NCBI GenBank assembly: GCA_963799395.1
Contig: CAWCWZ010000013.1
Location: forward strand, 9,721 to 73,720
Direction of reading: 5' to 3'
Origin: Bog-752 sp963799395
Lineage (GTDB): Bacteria; Actinomycetota; Thermoleophilia; UBA2241
Length of the DNA stretch: 64,000 nt
This document shows, piece by piece, positions 63,615 through 64,000 of the stretch; the first letter of the stretch is position 1, and every line of letters starts with the position of its first letter. Made by a program: the position numbers and the translations under genes. The notes beneath the pieces are model-generated. The model was not told the DNA's origin and did not search any database. It saw only the letters and a program-made list of their open reading frames with translations.

Positions 63615-64000
63615 TCACCAGTTCTTGTAGCAGACGCCGAGGTCTTTCATGGCCTGGACGGCCTCGTCGTAGACCTCGAGGTACTCGTCGCTGGGGACGA
63701 CCCTGACGGTGTCGTAGCACTCCTCGTAGGGCTTGCCTTCGGGAGCCGTCTTGTAGTCACCCTCGTAGCTCGCGACCAGGTTGTCGAGGACCTCATTGAC
63801 CTGCGGGATGGCCATGCCCGCCACGGCATACGAGGACTCGCCCATGAACCGCGCCTCCATGCCGGTCGTCTTGTTGACGATGACACCCTTGGCGGCGGCT
63901 ACGCCACTCATGAGTTCACGCCCGCTCGCGGTGTCGGTGATGGCCTGAGCGGCAGTCTCCAGCAGGCACATCTTCGTGCACGGCCCGGCCAGTGTGTAGT
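63615..64000 (-). CDS. mtmB: Monomethylamine methyltransferase, C-terminal part, cut by window edge
   Basis: 128 residues (the 5' end and the Pyl codon lie outside). YTLAGPCTKMCLLETAAQAITDTASGREL, then AAKGVIVNKTTGMEARFMGE and VNEVLDNLVASYE, with EYLEVYDEAVQAMKDLG at the end, match the end of archaeal MtmB. Stop TGA at 63615-63617. Transfers the methyl of monomethylamine to its corrinoid protein. The Pyl residue (near residue 202 in the family) should lie right of the window. Confidence 0.95.
   Translation of the reverse strand, partial: YTLAGPCTKMCLLETAAQAITDTASGRELMSGVAAAKGVIVNKTTGMEARFMGESSYAVAGMAIPQVNEVLDNLVASYEGDYKTAPEGKPYEECYDTVRVVPSDEYLEVYDEAVQAMKDLGVCYKNW

Overview
The window is high-GC bacterial DNA with mostly short intergenic spaces, many GTG starts and frequent one- to eleven-base overlaps between consecutive genes. 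Gene content (class III aminotransferase, SigA-type sigma factor, PIG-V-like mannosyltransferase, CapA-like protein, MarR and TetR exporter pairs) fits an Actinomycetota or similar high-GC lineage. That placement is inference; there is no rRNA or other strong marker here.

The right end (about 50.9-64 kb, nearly all minus strand) is the most striking part. It is a pyrrolysine (Pyl)-dependent methylamine island: the 3' end of mtmB, a corrinoid protein (mtmC), mtbB with an in-frame UAG at codon 354 exactly where archaeal MtbB carries Pyl, a second corrinoid protein (mtbC), a DUF1638 protein, an APC permease, a QueG-like double [4Fe-4S] protein, a HEAT-repeat protein, and a translationally coupled pylB-pylC-pylD operon. 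A second SigA-like sigma factor lies just downstream of pylD. I could not find pylS or pylT in the window. UAG is also a common terminator elsewhere in the window, and an APC permease gene at 3043-4533 has an in-frame UAG followed by a well-conserved C-terminus.

From 0.1 to 11.5 kb, on the minus strand, there is a catabolic region: FAD oxidoreductase, old-yellow-enzyme homologue, APC permease, class III aminotransferase, SDR, aldehyde dehydrogenase, LacI regulator, and a KDPG aldolase joined in frame to a KDG kinase. Candidate LacI-type operators (central CG palindromes) lie upstream of the aminotransferase and of eda.

From 11.7 to 39.7 kb there is a mixed region with mostly intact genes: a Fic domain fused to a nucleotidyltransferase, glyA, a MarR/MFS pair, sigA, a GGDEF protein, a regular TPR protein followed by grpE and a truncated J-protein, CapA, an ABC exporter with its TetR regulator and palindromic operator, and cysH-tauE. 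An intact IS630-type element (40137-41307) with perfect inverted repeats and TA target duplication follows, next to a transposase relic.

From 41.8 to 46.9 kb is the operon hisI-hisG-hisC-hisB-hisH-hisF-hisA, preceded by a His-rich leader peptide and a rho-independent attenuator. From 47.1 to 50.9 kb are another APC permease, a tandemly duplicated Arr (rifampin ADP-ribosyltransferase) gene, an MreB-like fragment and a small unknown gene.

Many genes at 0-11.5 kb and 45.8-61.6 kb carry single-base frameshifts, some in homopolymers and one pair compensated. These look more like assembly or read errors than decay. Gene limits given for those genes span the whole homologous region.
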